The position numbers and the translations under genes are program-made. A DNA stretch of 64,000 nt, from the NCBI RefSeq assembly GCF_902712855.1, contig NZ_LR743508.1:744001-808000 (forward strand), given 5' to 3'. Source of the stretch: Variovorax paradoxus. Lineage in GTDB: Bacteria; Pseudomonadota; Gammaproteobacteria; Burkholderiales; Burkholderiaceae_C. Within the stretch, counting starts at the first letter, position 1. Each line of letters begins with the position of its first letter. This document shows, piece by piece, positions 34,088 to 41,479 of this stretch. Under the pieces are notes generated by a model. It was not told the origin of the DNA, did not search any database, and saw only the letters and a program-made list of their open reading frames with translations.

Positions 34088-34429
34088 GTGACGACAATTC
34101 TGAATGACGCGCAACGCGCGCTGCTGCTGGCCAACGGCCGTGCACTGACCGCCAACCCGGAGCTGGATCCCGCGCCCGTGGTCAAGCTGTTCCTGCCGGA
34201 TGGGAACGCCGTCTGGCTGCTGAGCGAACTGCATGCCGATGGCATCGCCTTCGGCCTGTGCGACCTGGGCCTTGGGTCGCCGGAGCTCGGCTACGTGCAC
34301 TTCTCGGCGTTGGAGGCGCTCCGCGGGCGCGACGGGCGGCCGCTCGAATGCGACACCGCATTCATTCCATCCAAGCCATTGAGCGCCTACGCGTGGGCAG
34401 CGCGGCTGGCCGGGCGCATCGTCGCGTAG
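34088..34429 (+). CDS. DUF2958 protein, first copy
   Basis: This 113-residue protein matches DUF2958: AQRALLLANGRALTANPELD, PVVKLFLPDGNAVWLLSELH, IAFGLCDLGLGSPELGYVHF and KPLSAYAWAARLAGRIVA. It starts at GTG with AAGGAGAGACC upstream. The function is unknown, but the family is a regular part of conjugative-element cargo near radC and ardC. It is a paralogue of the next gene. Confidence 0.85.
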   Translation: MTTILNDAQRALLLANGRALTANPELDPAPVVKLFLPDGNAVWLLSELHADGIAFGLCDLGLGSPELGYVHFSALEALRGRDGRPLECDTAFIPSKPLSAYAWAARLAGRIVA

Positions 34430-34613
34430 CGAGCCCGCCGGCACCGGCCTTCCCGGCCGGTGCGTCTCCGTTCGGTCCGGATGCGGCGGCGCGCCGGAAC
34501 GCGCGACGCTCATCCCCCCGCTGCGCTGCAGACGGCGGTCGCGCTGCCGAGTCCTTGCGGGAATGCGGGGCCGATGGCCGCCGCGAGGACAGAGACACGG
34601 AGAGGGGGAAGGG
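34430..34613. other. Gap between DUF2958 genes
   Basis: GGCACCGGCCTTCCCGGCCG near 34441 forms a hairpin after the first DUF2958 stop. No gene is present. Confidence 0.4.
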
Positions 34614-34786
34614 GAGGGTGGGTTTGCTGTTCCCTTCAGGGTGCCACGCCGTTCTCGCCGTCAAGGTCTGCGCGCACGTGTGCGCTGGCGGCCTGCGGCC
34701 GTCTGCGAACCCTGACTGCTGCGCTGCGGCGTGCCGGTGACGGTCTCGGGCAATCCCGCCCTGCATCCTTCCAAGGAGAGACCGTC
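34614..34786 (+). repeat. Leader repeat, type B copy 2
   Basis: The leader is about 90 percent like type B copy 1 by eye. It starts GAGGGTGGG, carries GTGCCACGCCGTTCTCGCCG and GTCAAGGTCTGCGCGC, and ends in CCAAGGAGAGACCGTC before the second DUF2958 start. Confidence 0.7.
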
Positions 34787-35128
34787 ATGACGACACTTCT
34801 GAACGACACGCTGCGCGCGCAGCTGCGGGCCAATTCGCTGTTCGCCGCCGAGAACCATCGCTTCGATCCGCCGCCGGTGGTCAAGCTGTTCACGCCGAAC
34901 GCCGGCGCGACCTGGCTGTTGAGCGAGCTCGATGCCGAGGACATTGCTTTCGGGCTGTGCGACCTCGGGATGGGCTTCCCGGAGCTCGGCTTTGTGAGTC
35001 TGGCTGAGCTCGAGGCCTTTCGCGGCCATTGGGGCCTGCCGATCGAGCGCGACCTGCACTTCATCGCCGACAAGCCGCTGAGCGCCTACGCGCGCGAGGC
35101 GCACCTGGCCGGGCGCATCGTGGCGTAG
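34787..35128 (+). CDS. DUF2958 protein, second copy
   Basis: This 113-residue paralogue of the gene at 34088 has LFTPNAGATWLLSELDAEDI, AFGLCDLGMGFPELGFVSLA and KPLSAYAREAHLAGRIVA. The N-terminal 20 residues differ most. It has an ATG start with AAGGAGAG upstream and its own type B leader, so the whole leader-gene unit was duplicated. Confidence 0.87.
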   Translation: MTTLLNDTLRAQLRANSLFAAENHRFDPPPVVKLFTPNAGATWLLSELDAEDIAFGLCDLGMGFPELGFVSLAELEAFRGHWGLPIERDLHFIADKPLSAYAREAHLAGRIVA

Positions 35129-35232
35129 GGTGCGATCTCGCTGCCGCGGCGCCGTGCTCTTTGGCCGGCGCGGTGCTGCGTGCAGGTGGCCGAGCCTGGG
35201 CCCGGCCTGGCCTGGCCTGGCCTGCGGGCCGC

Positions 35233-35928
35233 CTAGTTGGCGCCAGCGGCCCACTCCAGGAGCGCTGCCTCCTGGGGCGCGTCGAGCACGAGCTGCTCGC
35301 GTTCGCAGAGCATGCGCAGGTTGTCGATGAAGCGCCTGGCGAGCGTGTGCCGGTCGTCCTCGCCCTGGCCGAAGACGTGGCCGGCGAACAGAACGCCCTT
35401 GAGGACGAAGCTCACGTCCGCACGACTCACCGCCAGCCCGGCTTCCTTGCACAGATCACGCACCGCTTGCCGGTGTCGGAAAGCGCGAACGGCGCGCTTC
35501 GCCTCGGCGGACAGTGCATCGAGCACACCGCGCACTTCCGCGGGCGCCATGAGGGGCATGCCGGTGGCGATGTGAACCGGACGGACCACCGCGAGCAGAT
35601 GCTGCGATGCACCCCACTGCGCGGTCGCCGCGCCCTTCGGGGAACGGCGCGCGTGCGGATCCTCGACCACGCCGCCCGTGCCGTTCCACGCGACCTTCAG
35701 CTGCCCCATGTCCAGCGCGTCGAGGAACTTGCGGAACGCGCCGCGCCCGGCCCAGTCGGCGGCCAGCCACGGGTGCTGCGCGACGATGAACTGCGCCAAG
35801 CGCGCGCAGGACACCCACCCGCCCGCACGCTGCACTTCGGCCTGCACCATGCGCGCCACGTCGTCGAGCACCGCCTCTGCATTCGCCGCGCTCGGAGCCG
35901 GTGTCTGCGTCGACAGGGGCGGGTCCAC
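35233..35928 (-). CDS. Hypothetical protein, possible LOTUS/OST-HTH-like domain
   Basis: This 231-residue protein is not confidently assigned. Residues 30-90 (AGGWVSCARLAQFIVAQHP, later GRGAFRKFLDALDMGQLKVA) have the spacing of a winged-helix LOTUS/OST-HTH domain. The C-terminal half is helical (RAFRHRQAVRDLCKEAGLAV). It starts at GTG. It is divergent from hipA and its promoter must share the 90-base gap with it. Confidence 0.55.
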   Translation of the reverse strand: MDPPLSTQTPAPSAANAEAVLDDVARMVQAEVQRAGGWVSCARLAQFIVAQHPWLAADWAGRGAFRKFLDALDMGQLKVAWNGTGGVVEDPHARRSPKGAATAQWGASQHLLAVVRPVHIATGMPLMAPAEVRGVLDALSAEAKRAVRAFRHRQAVRDLCKEAGLAVSRADVSFVLKGVLFAGHVFGQGEDDRHTLARRFIDNLRMLCEREQLVLDAPQEAALLEWAAGAN

Positions 35929-35968
35929 CGTGGGCCTGCCGGGCCGGGTCCCGGATTCGGAGATTATC

Positions 35969-36006
35969 TATACAAAACAGCTTCCTTAGAGGGTGCGAAT
36001 TGTATA
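35969..36006. promoter_or_regulatory. Inverted repeat upstream of hipA
   Basis: TATACAA (35969-35975) and TTGTATA (36000-36006) form a 7-bp inverted repeat separated by 24 bases, in an AT-rich patch 14 bases before the hipA start. It may be an operator for the HipB-like protein. Confidence 0.55.
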
Positions 36007-36019
36007 AAATTCCACCAAT

Positions 36020-37336
36020 ATGGAGTCGGGTTGCACTCTACAGCTGCATGCGAACGGCGTCTGGCGTGATGTCGGCGCGGTCAGCCTTGCCGGGCCCGCG
36101 AGCGCCGGGTGGCGAGCGCCCTCGCATGCAGGCTATGACACCGGGTGGGCGGTCGCGCATGTCGGTGCCTGGGATGCGCACGCCTTCGGCAGCCGGTTCC
36201 CCGTGGGGGTGGTCGACTTTCAGAATCCGAACTGGCCCGTGTTCCTGATCGACATGCTGCCGCAAGGCTTCGGCCGCGAGGAGCTGCTTCGGCAACTCCA
36301 CCTGCCGCAGACGGCGGAGGAGTCCGCCGATTGGCGCCTGCTCCTGTGCGGCGCAGGCAACCCGATCGGCCATCTGCGCGTCAAGGAAGCCGCACAGTGG
36401 CTGGCACAGAAGGAGAGTGCGCTGCGCGGCTTCGAGGAGGGCGAAGTGGCCGCGCGCGAGGAAGACTTCAGCGAGTACCTGGCCGGCCACGGCCTGTTCG
36501 TTGCGGGATCCTCGGGTGTCCAGGGGGAGTGGCCCAAGCTGCTGCTCACGCGCGCGGACGACGGTCTGCTCTACCTCGACCACACGCTGCCCGACGCACG
36601 CGCGCGTGCCCACTACATCGTGAAGTTCGGCCGCGGCCGCAGCGAACGCCTGGCGCAGATTCTTCGTCACGAGTGCGTCTACATGGACCTCGCGCGCCGG
36701 CTCGGCCTTCGGGTGCATGCGCCGCTGGTCCTGAGGGAGCGGGCGCTTTTTGTTCCGCGCTTCGACCGCCGGGTCGTGCCCGGCGGCGTCGAGCGCCTGG
36801 CCCAGGAAAGCCTCGCCGCCATGACCGGCAAGGCGGGCTTCGGCATCGCGCTCAGCCACGATGAAGTCTGCCGGCGCTTGGTGCGCATCTGCACGGATCC
36901 CCAGGCCGAGGTGCTCGAGTACCTGCGTCGCGACGTGGCCAACGTGGCATTGGGGAACAAGGACAACCACGCGCGAAACACCGCGCTGCAGCGCGATTTC
37001 GCGGGCGGCATCGCGCTGACCCCGCTGTTCGACTTCGCGCCGATGTACCTGCATCCCGATGGCATCGCCCGGAGCAGTCGCTGGGACGGCAATGACGGCG
37101 GCAGCCCGGACTGGACGCGCGTGATCGATGCGGTGTGCGCGGGCGCGGTGGCGCAGGGCGAGGAACGGCACCAGCCGCTCAACCGTGATGCGCTCTGCGA
37201 GGGGCTGCGTGCCATGACGCCGGTGCTGTGGGAGATCGCGCAGCACGGGGAGGCGATGGGCATGGAGGCGGACGTCCATGCACACCTTCGCAGCGGGATC
37301 GAGAACCAGGCCCGGCGTCTGGAGGCCGTGCGCTAG
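36020..37336 (+). CDS. HipA-like serine/threonine kinase toxin
   Basis: This 438-residue kinase has the HipA signature: glycine-rich GSSGVQGEWPKLLLT near residue 160, catalytic ALGNKDNHARNTAL near 310 and the metal-binding LTPLFDFAPMYL near 335. HipA phosphorylates tRNA-ligase-type targets and induces dormancy. Length and motifs are complete. The gene precedes the HipB-like regulator, the reverse of the classical hipB-hipA order. Confidence 0.87.
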   Translation: MESGCTLQLHANGVWRDVGAVSLAGPASAGWRAPSHAGYDTGWAVAHVGAWDAHAFGSRFPVGVVDFQNPNWPVFLIDMLPQGFGREELLRQLHLPQTAEESADWRLLLCGAGNPIGHLRVKEAAQWLAQKESALRGFEEGEVAAREEDFSEYLAGHGLFVAGSSGVQGEWPKLLLTRADDGLLYLDHTLPDARARAHYIVKFGRGRSERLAQILRHECVYMDLARRLGLRVHAPLVLRERALFVPRFDRRVVPGGVERLAQESLAAMTGKAGFGIALSHDEVCRRLVRICTDPQAEVLEYLRRDVANVALGNKDNHARNTALQRDFAGGIALTPLFDFAPMYLHPDGIARSSRWDGNDGGSPDWTRVIDAVCAGAVAQGEERHQPLNRDALCEGLRAMTPVLWEIAQHGEAMGMEADVHAHLRSGIENQARRLEAVR

Positions 37337-37352
37337 CACGGGTGAGGTCGGG

Positions 37353-37643
37353 ATGGACAAGCGCTACAACGCACTGCCGCTGCATGCGCAGCTCGCCCTG
37401 CGGCGCGAGGCCGTGGAGGATGTCGTCTCGCACCCGGAGTGGACGCTGCAGGCGTGCGTGCGCCACCTCAAGAAAAAGATGCGCCTGACGAGCGAGGAGA
37501 TGGCGGCCCTCGCGGGCGTCTCGACGAAGACGATCCAGGACATCGAGCAAGGCCGAAGCGCGGGTACCGTGCAGACGATGAACCGGATCTTCGGGATGCT
37601 GGGCCTGAAGCTGGCCGTGGTTCGAATGCCGGAGACGCACTGA
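37353..37643 (+). CDS. HipB-like XRE antitoxin
   Basis: This 96-residue protein has a helix-turn-helix (MRLTSEEMAALAGVSTKTIQ, then DIEQGRSAGTVQTMNRIFGM) and ends LGLKLAVVRMPETH. It starts 16 bases after hipA and should neutralise HipA and repress the operon. Confidence 0.8.
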   Translation: MDKRYNALPLHAQLALRREAVEDVVSHPEWTLQACVRHLKKKMRLTSEEMAALAGVSTKTIQDIEQGRSAGTVQTMNRIFGMLGLKLAVVRMPETH

Positions 37644-37686
37644 GGCACTGAGGCGCGGTCACTTCGCGCGCCAGCGAACCGTTCGC

Positions 37687-38640
37687 GTGACCCTCTTGCG
37701 GTGGGACGCCCGGGCCAGCCCCACCCGGACGCAAGGGCGCACGACGCAGTGCGTGGCCCGGGGGGCGGCCCATGCGAATCCGTTGTGCCCGCGCCGGCCG
37801 CTGAAGCTGCACGCGCGTTTCGCCAAGTCGTCCACCGAGACGGTGGAGGGCGGGACAGACGCGGAAGTTGGCGGCACGACGAGGCCTGCGCGTGCGGACC
37901 TCAGCGAGCGCCGGATGCGCGATCTGGGCGCCCACCGCACGGCGGCGCTGCAGGCCGCTCGTGCGATCGCGACAGGTTGCCTTGGCGGTGCTCGTGCACC
38001 CGATGGCCGAGACCGTGTTCGGGCGGCACGGCCACGGCAAATCGTGCATGACGACGCACGTGTGCGGCGACGGCACGCTCGCGTCGCTCGCCAGCGCCTT
38101 TGCCGACAGCCCGGCCGTCGCCGTGCCGTCGCAGGCGGAAGCGAATGGGGGTGACCGGATGCCCGACGTCCAGAGGCGCTCTTCGTTTGGCTGCTCGCGC
38201 AGTCGCAGCAGGTTCTGCTCGACCTGCGGCGTACTGCATCGCGCGCAGCGTCAATGCCATCGGCGCGCGCGCCGCATCCCGCGGCGCCCCTCCGCGCCGA
38301 CATCAGCGATGCGATGACACACAGGCGCTCGGCGTGGACATGGCCGACGGGTGGCAGGCGACGACCGAGCGCTTCCTGCAGCACGTGAGCAAGCGCACGA
38401 TGCTCGCGCCCGTGCGCGAGGCGAACGGGACCGAGCCATCGGCCGATCTGTCTGCGATGAAGAAAGCACCGCTCGCGTTGCACTGTGCGCGGCCGCGCGA
38501 AGGCATCCGCTGGCTGCCCGCGCCCTCGCGCCCACACGACCCGGACGTCCGTGCTCGCGAAGGCGAGCATGCCGATGCGGACATTGACGAGGAAGGAGGC
38601 GAGGCAAGGGACGACGGAAGGGACGACGGAAGGGACGAAT
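37687..38640 (+). pseudogene. ParB-family partition protein, C-terminal remnant with frameshifts
   Basis: Pieces in three frames follow the C-terminal half of plasmid ParB-like proteins: LSERRMRDLGAHRTAALQAA, then VALAVLVHPMAETVFGR, then LFVWLLAQSQQVLLDLR, then ALGVDMADGWQATTERFLQH and VSKRTMLAPVREA. The N-terminal ParB/sulfiredoxin domain is missing. The end includes a 12-bp tandem repeat (GGGACGACGGAA) at 38608-38631. Confidence 0.6.
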
Positions 38641-38919
38641 AGGGCGGTGAGAAAAGCGACGACGACGCGCACGCGTGACGGCGCCCGGCACGGGGCCGGG
38701 CCGCGTCGGCAGCACCCCGGCCGGTCCCTCGCATCTCCGGTTCGACCCCCGGGGGCAACAGACCCGGTCCTTCTGGTGCCCTCCTAGGTTTGGAAGATGC
38801 GCGCACAGCCAGGCATTCGATCGCTGCGTGTCACCGCTGGATGGGAACGGTGCGCAGGCTTGCACGACACGTTTTGACCGGGTCCTGAGCGACCCGGCGC
38901 AGGTCAAGGCCGTTTCGGT
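38641..38919. other. Intergenic, nothing recognised
   Basis: This 279-base convergent gap lies between the ParB remnant and the Stb-like operon. I see no clear terminator or gene. Confidence 0.35.
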
Positions 38920-39393
38920 CTAACGTCGCAGCGCGGCCTCGACCTTCGCCCGCGTGGCCGCATCGAGCGAGGTCCACGATCGTTGCAGCGCCTGCCCCAG
39001 GTGCGCGTCATCGCGCTGCCCTTGCGCGATGGCGGCGACGGCGCCTGCACCGCAGGCCGCACCGCACAGCGCGCCGGCGAGCCACCACGGCAGCGCGTGG
39101 CGCGTGCTGCGCCACCACTGCGGTGGCACGGCCGTGGCGGCAAGGCTCGGCCGCACACTCAGGCAAGCCTCGATGCGCGCGGCCGCACTTGCGAGCCGCC
39201 CCGCGCTCTCTGCAATTGCGGCGGGGGCCTCGGTGCTGCGCTGTACGAGGGTGCCCAGCGTGGCGAGGTCCGCCTGCAGTCCCTCGTGCGCGGCCTGCGC
39301 GCTCGCGGCGGACGCCTCGGCGCGCTGCAGCAGGGGCTCGATGTCCTCCAGCAGGATGCGCAGCGCCGCCTGCTGCGCGGTAGCGGCGCTCAT
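38920..39393 (-). CDS. StbC-like coiled-coil membrane protein
   Basis: This 157-residue protein is predicted coiled coil over about residues 5-85 (ILLEDIEPLLQRAEASAASA, then QAAHEGLQADLATLGTLVQR), with one membrane helix (ALPWWLAGALCGAACGAGAV) near residue 110. The start overlaps the stbB-like stop by four bases (ATGA). Position as third gene after a StbB-like ATPase suggests StbC of the R388 stb operon, whose function is unknown. Confidence 0.6.
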   Translation of the reverse strand: MSAATAQQAALRILLEDIEPLLQRAEASAASAQAAHEGLQADLATLGTLVQRSTEAPAAIAESAGRLASAAARIEACLSVRPSLAATAVPPQWWRSTRHALPWWLAGALCGAACGAGAVAAIAQGQRDDAHLGQALQRSWTSLDAATRAKVEAALRR

Positions 39394-40157
39394 GCCGCGG
39401 CTTTGCGCGCCATGCGCACCGGCGCAGGGAACAGCAGCGCGTGCACCTGCGCCAGGTTGTCCTGCGCGGTCACCGCGAGGTCGTGCGTCATCTGCGCGGC
39501 CATGGCGCGCTCCAGCGCCTCCATGTCGCCCGCACGCCGCGCGTCGGCGCGCGCCCCCTTCCAGTCGGTGGTGTCGGCCGCAATCTCGCGCAAGGTGCGC
39601 CGGCTGCCCTTGGCGAGCTCGAAGGCCTCGCTGTGCGCGACGACTGCGTACGGCTCGAACACTGCGTTGCCGCATCCATCCGACGCGCCGTAGCCGACCA
39701 CCTGCGCGTAGACGGCCGCGATGGGGTCGAGGCTGTCGCCGGGGTACTGGTTGAAGACGACGCGCACCTTCCGCGACTCGACCCCGAGCGCATGCAGCCA
39801 GTCGATCGTCGCGATGGTGTCGCGCTGCTGCTTGTCCGCGGGCACCGTGGGCACGAGCACAAGGTCGAACTCCCCCACCGCGCTTCGGTAGCGCGCCATC
39901 TCGCCCATGAACGCGGCGACGTTGGAGGCGCCCACGTCGACGATCACCTCGTCGTGGACCATGAGCTCGCGGAAGATCTCTCTGAAGCGGCTCGCGCTGA
40001 AGGCCTCGACGTCCAGCGCGTCGACCTGGTCGACCTCGCTGGCGTTGATCGATTCCACGCTCACGACGCGCGCGCCCGGCGAGAAGGCGGCCAGCAGGTG
40101 GACCGCCAGCGTGCTCTTGCCGACGTTGCCCGACAGGTTGAGGACGCAGATTTTCAT
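39390..40157 (-). CDS. stbB: StbB-like ParA-family ATPase
   Basis: This 255-residue protein starts MKICVLNLSGNVGKSTLAVH, a deviant Walker A of the ParA/MinD type, followed by VIVDVGASNVAAFMGEMARY and VLVPTVPADKQQRDTIATID. It closely follows StbB of IncW/PromA-like plasmids, which is needed for conjugation and antagonises StbA-mediated segregation. It sits between an StbA-like and a StbC-like gene with ATGA overlaps on both sides, next to the putative oriT on the leading side, exactly as in R388. Confidence 0.75.
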   Translation of the reverse strand: MKICVLNLSGNVGKSTLAVHLLAAFSPGARVVSVESINASEVDQVDALDVEAFSASRFREIFRELMVHDEVIVDVGASNVAAFMGEMARYRSAVGEFDLVLVPTVPADKQQRDTIATIDWLHALGVESRKVRVVFNQYPGDSLDPIAAVYAQVVGYGASDGCGNAVFEPYAVVAHSEAFELAKGSRRTLREIAADTTDWKGARADARRAGDMEALERAMAAQMTHDLAVTAQDNLAQVHALLFPAPVRMARKAAA

Positions 40158-40630
40158 GGGGGTGTGCTCCGGGGTTTGCGCGCGAGCGCGCGTGCGGCCG
40201 TTGCGTAGTCGCGCGACGCCGCGCGCTGCGCGTTCGCCAATGCGTCGAGTAACGCCACGGGCGAGGCGCCGGGCTCGCGCGTCCCGGCGGGCGATGCCGC
40301 CGGTCCGGCACCGACGTCCGACGACACGGTCCCGCCCACACCGCCCGGTATGACGTCCGAGGACGCGGTCTCGCTTATTCGGGCACGTGCGGCGCGGCGG
40401 CGCGCGCGCACCAGTGCCGCGCGGTAGTTGTTCCAGCTCACGCCCAACCCCGCGGCGCGAAGGCGCGCGTGGATGTCGGCGTGGCTGTGGCCCAGCGCAT
40501 GGGCCTCGCCCACCAGACCGGCGAGCCGCGCAATAACCACCGAGACACTGCGCAGGCGCAGCGCCACGAGCGCTGCCGCACGACGCTGCAGCAGCGTGAG
40601 GACGTCGCGCTCCGGTTCGTCGGGTGTCAT
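40154..40630 (-). CDS. StbA-like DNA-binding protein
   Basis: This 158-residue protein has a helix-turn-helix-like core (ALGHSHADIHARLRAAGLGV, then SWNNYRAALVRARRRAARAR) and a disordered Gly/Pro/Ala-rich C-terminus. It is the first gene of the divergent stb-like operon. In R388, StbA binds repeats upstream of its own operon and secures segregation. The match here is by position and architecture, not by strong sequence identity. Confidence 0.55.
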   Translation of the reverse strand: MTPDEPERDVLTLLQRRAAALVALRLRSVSVVIARLAGLVGEAHALGHSHADIHARLRAAGLGVSWNNYRAALVRARRRAARARISETASSDVIPGGVGGTVSSDVGAGPAASPAGTREPGASPVALLDALANAQRAASRDYATAARALARKPRSTPP

Positions 40631-40692
40631 GGTCGGTTGCCTTGTTGTCCGGTGTGGAGATACATTTGAAGTCGTGCCGGTCATTTTGTATG

Positions 40693-40704
40693 GTCTCGCG
40701 AGAC
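40693..40704. promoter_or_regulatory. 12-bp perfect palindrome upstream of stb-like operon
   Basis: GTCTCGCGAGAC is a perfect palindrome 63 bases upstream of the StbA-like start. It is a probable operator, and the size and symmetry recall KorA-type sites. Confidence 0.6.
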
Positions 40705-40817
40705 ATTTCAAGCGATGGCGACACATGGGATGCGGTACAGACACGCCACCGACACGCGGCACGCGTTGCGGCAACAGAAGGAGCACAGCATGGAGGCATC
40801 GCGCATCCACATCGCTG

Positions 40818-41022
40818 CCGGCCTGCGGCCGGTGAGTCAGACGCGCCGGGACGGTCCTGCGGACCGACCCGAGGTCCCGCCCTCTTTCGGCGCCTCGGGG
40901 GCGTGCGCGTTGCAGGTCCCCGCGATTCTGTGCAGGCTCGGGGCGAGGCGCAGACCGCGCGCGGATGAGCCGACGTCGTCGCCCTCGCCTAGGGGGTCAC
41001 ACCATACGCACCCACAGGGTGC
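40818..41022 (-). other. oriT: Putative origin of transfer (oriT)
   Basis: The gap between the divergent stb-like and trwA-like genes holds three hairpins: CCGGCC-TGC-GGCCGG (40818-40832), an 11-bp stem with one mismatch (40847-40857 with 40861-40871), and GCACCC-ACA-GGGTGC (41008-41022). On the minus strand the last hairpin is followed by GTATGGTGTGACC. This parallels the R388 layout, a GGTGCG hairpin arm followed by TATTGTCT and the nic. By that alignment nic lies between 40999 and 40998 on the minus strand, with transfer proceeding leftwards. The location matches R388 (between stbA and trwA). Confidence 0.6.
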
Positions 41023-41053
41023 CTGCAAACCCGCGCCAGGGTTCGATTCCACA

Positions 41054-41125
41054 GTGTTACCAGCGCCTAGCTCAGTAACACCAACACGCGGAGTCGCCCT
41101 TATCGCCCTGCTTCGGAGGTAACAC
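41054..41125. promoter_or_regulatory. GTGTTAC/GTAACAC sites upstream of trwA-like gene
   Basis: GTGTTAC at 41054-41060 and GTAACAC at 41075-41081 form a perfect inverted repeat. A third GTAACAC at 41119-41125 directly abuts the start codon. These may be binding sites of the TrwA-like protein, which in R388 both represses its operon and binds oriT. Confidence 0.55.
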
Positions 41126-41479
41126 ATGAGCAAGTACGTTCCGCTGCGTTTCAACGACATGGAAGAGGCTGCGTTGCTGCGCCTATTTGCCGTCTCCAAC
41201 GACAAAGCCTTGGGCACCCACATCAAGCGTGTGTACTTCGACGCATCACAGCCCAATACCCAAGCATTGCAGGCGTTGCGCCTTGAAATGGAGCGGATGT
41301 GCGATGTGCTAGCCGCTCCGCGCGTCGCCAGGCCCCTCGCGGGCGATCCTGAGCTGGTGCTCAGCCTGCTGTGTGGGACGTACCTCATGGTGCGTCGCTC
41401 TGTTGGTGAGAGCGTGCGAGTACAGGCCGACCAATTCGTCGATGCGTCGGCGGTGGAGCTCTACCTCAGGGGCCGCTGA
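41126..41479 (+). CDS. TrwA-like oriT-binding accessory protein
   Basis: This 117-residue protein starts KYVPLRFNDMEEAALLRLFA after a GGAGG site. The short N-terminal beta strand followed by helices fits a ribbon-helix-helix relaxosome accessory protein. It overlaps the coupling-protein gene by one base pair-step (TGATG) and precedes the relaxase, the order trwA-trwB-trwC of R388. Sequence similarity to TrwA itself is weak, so the call rests on size and position. Confidence 0.6.
   Translation: MSKYVPLRFNDMEEAALLRLFAVSNDKALGTHIKRVYFDASQPNTQALQALRLEMERMCDVLAAPRVARPLAGDPELVLSLLCGTYLMVRRSVGESVRVQADQFVDASAVELYLRGR

Noticed and set aside
37659..38672. Minus-strand frame of 337 codons opposite the ParB remnant
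   Set aside because: The translation is Arg/Ser-rich and domain-free, while the plus strand shows clear ParB-like segments.
41036..41052. GGGTTCGATTCC, a tRNA T-loop-like motif near trwA
   Set aside because: No pairing T-stem, anticodon arm or acceptor stem can be built around it, so it is not a tRNA or an obvious attachment site.
40715..41122. Open frame of 135 codons covering the stb-trwA gap
   Set aside because: It runs through the hairpins and the predicted nic, has a low-complexity composition and no ribosome-binding site; the gap is better explained as oriT.
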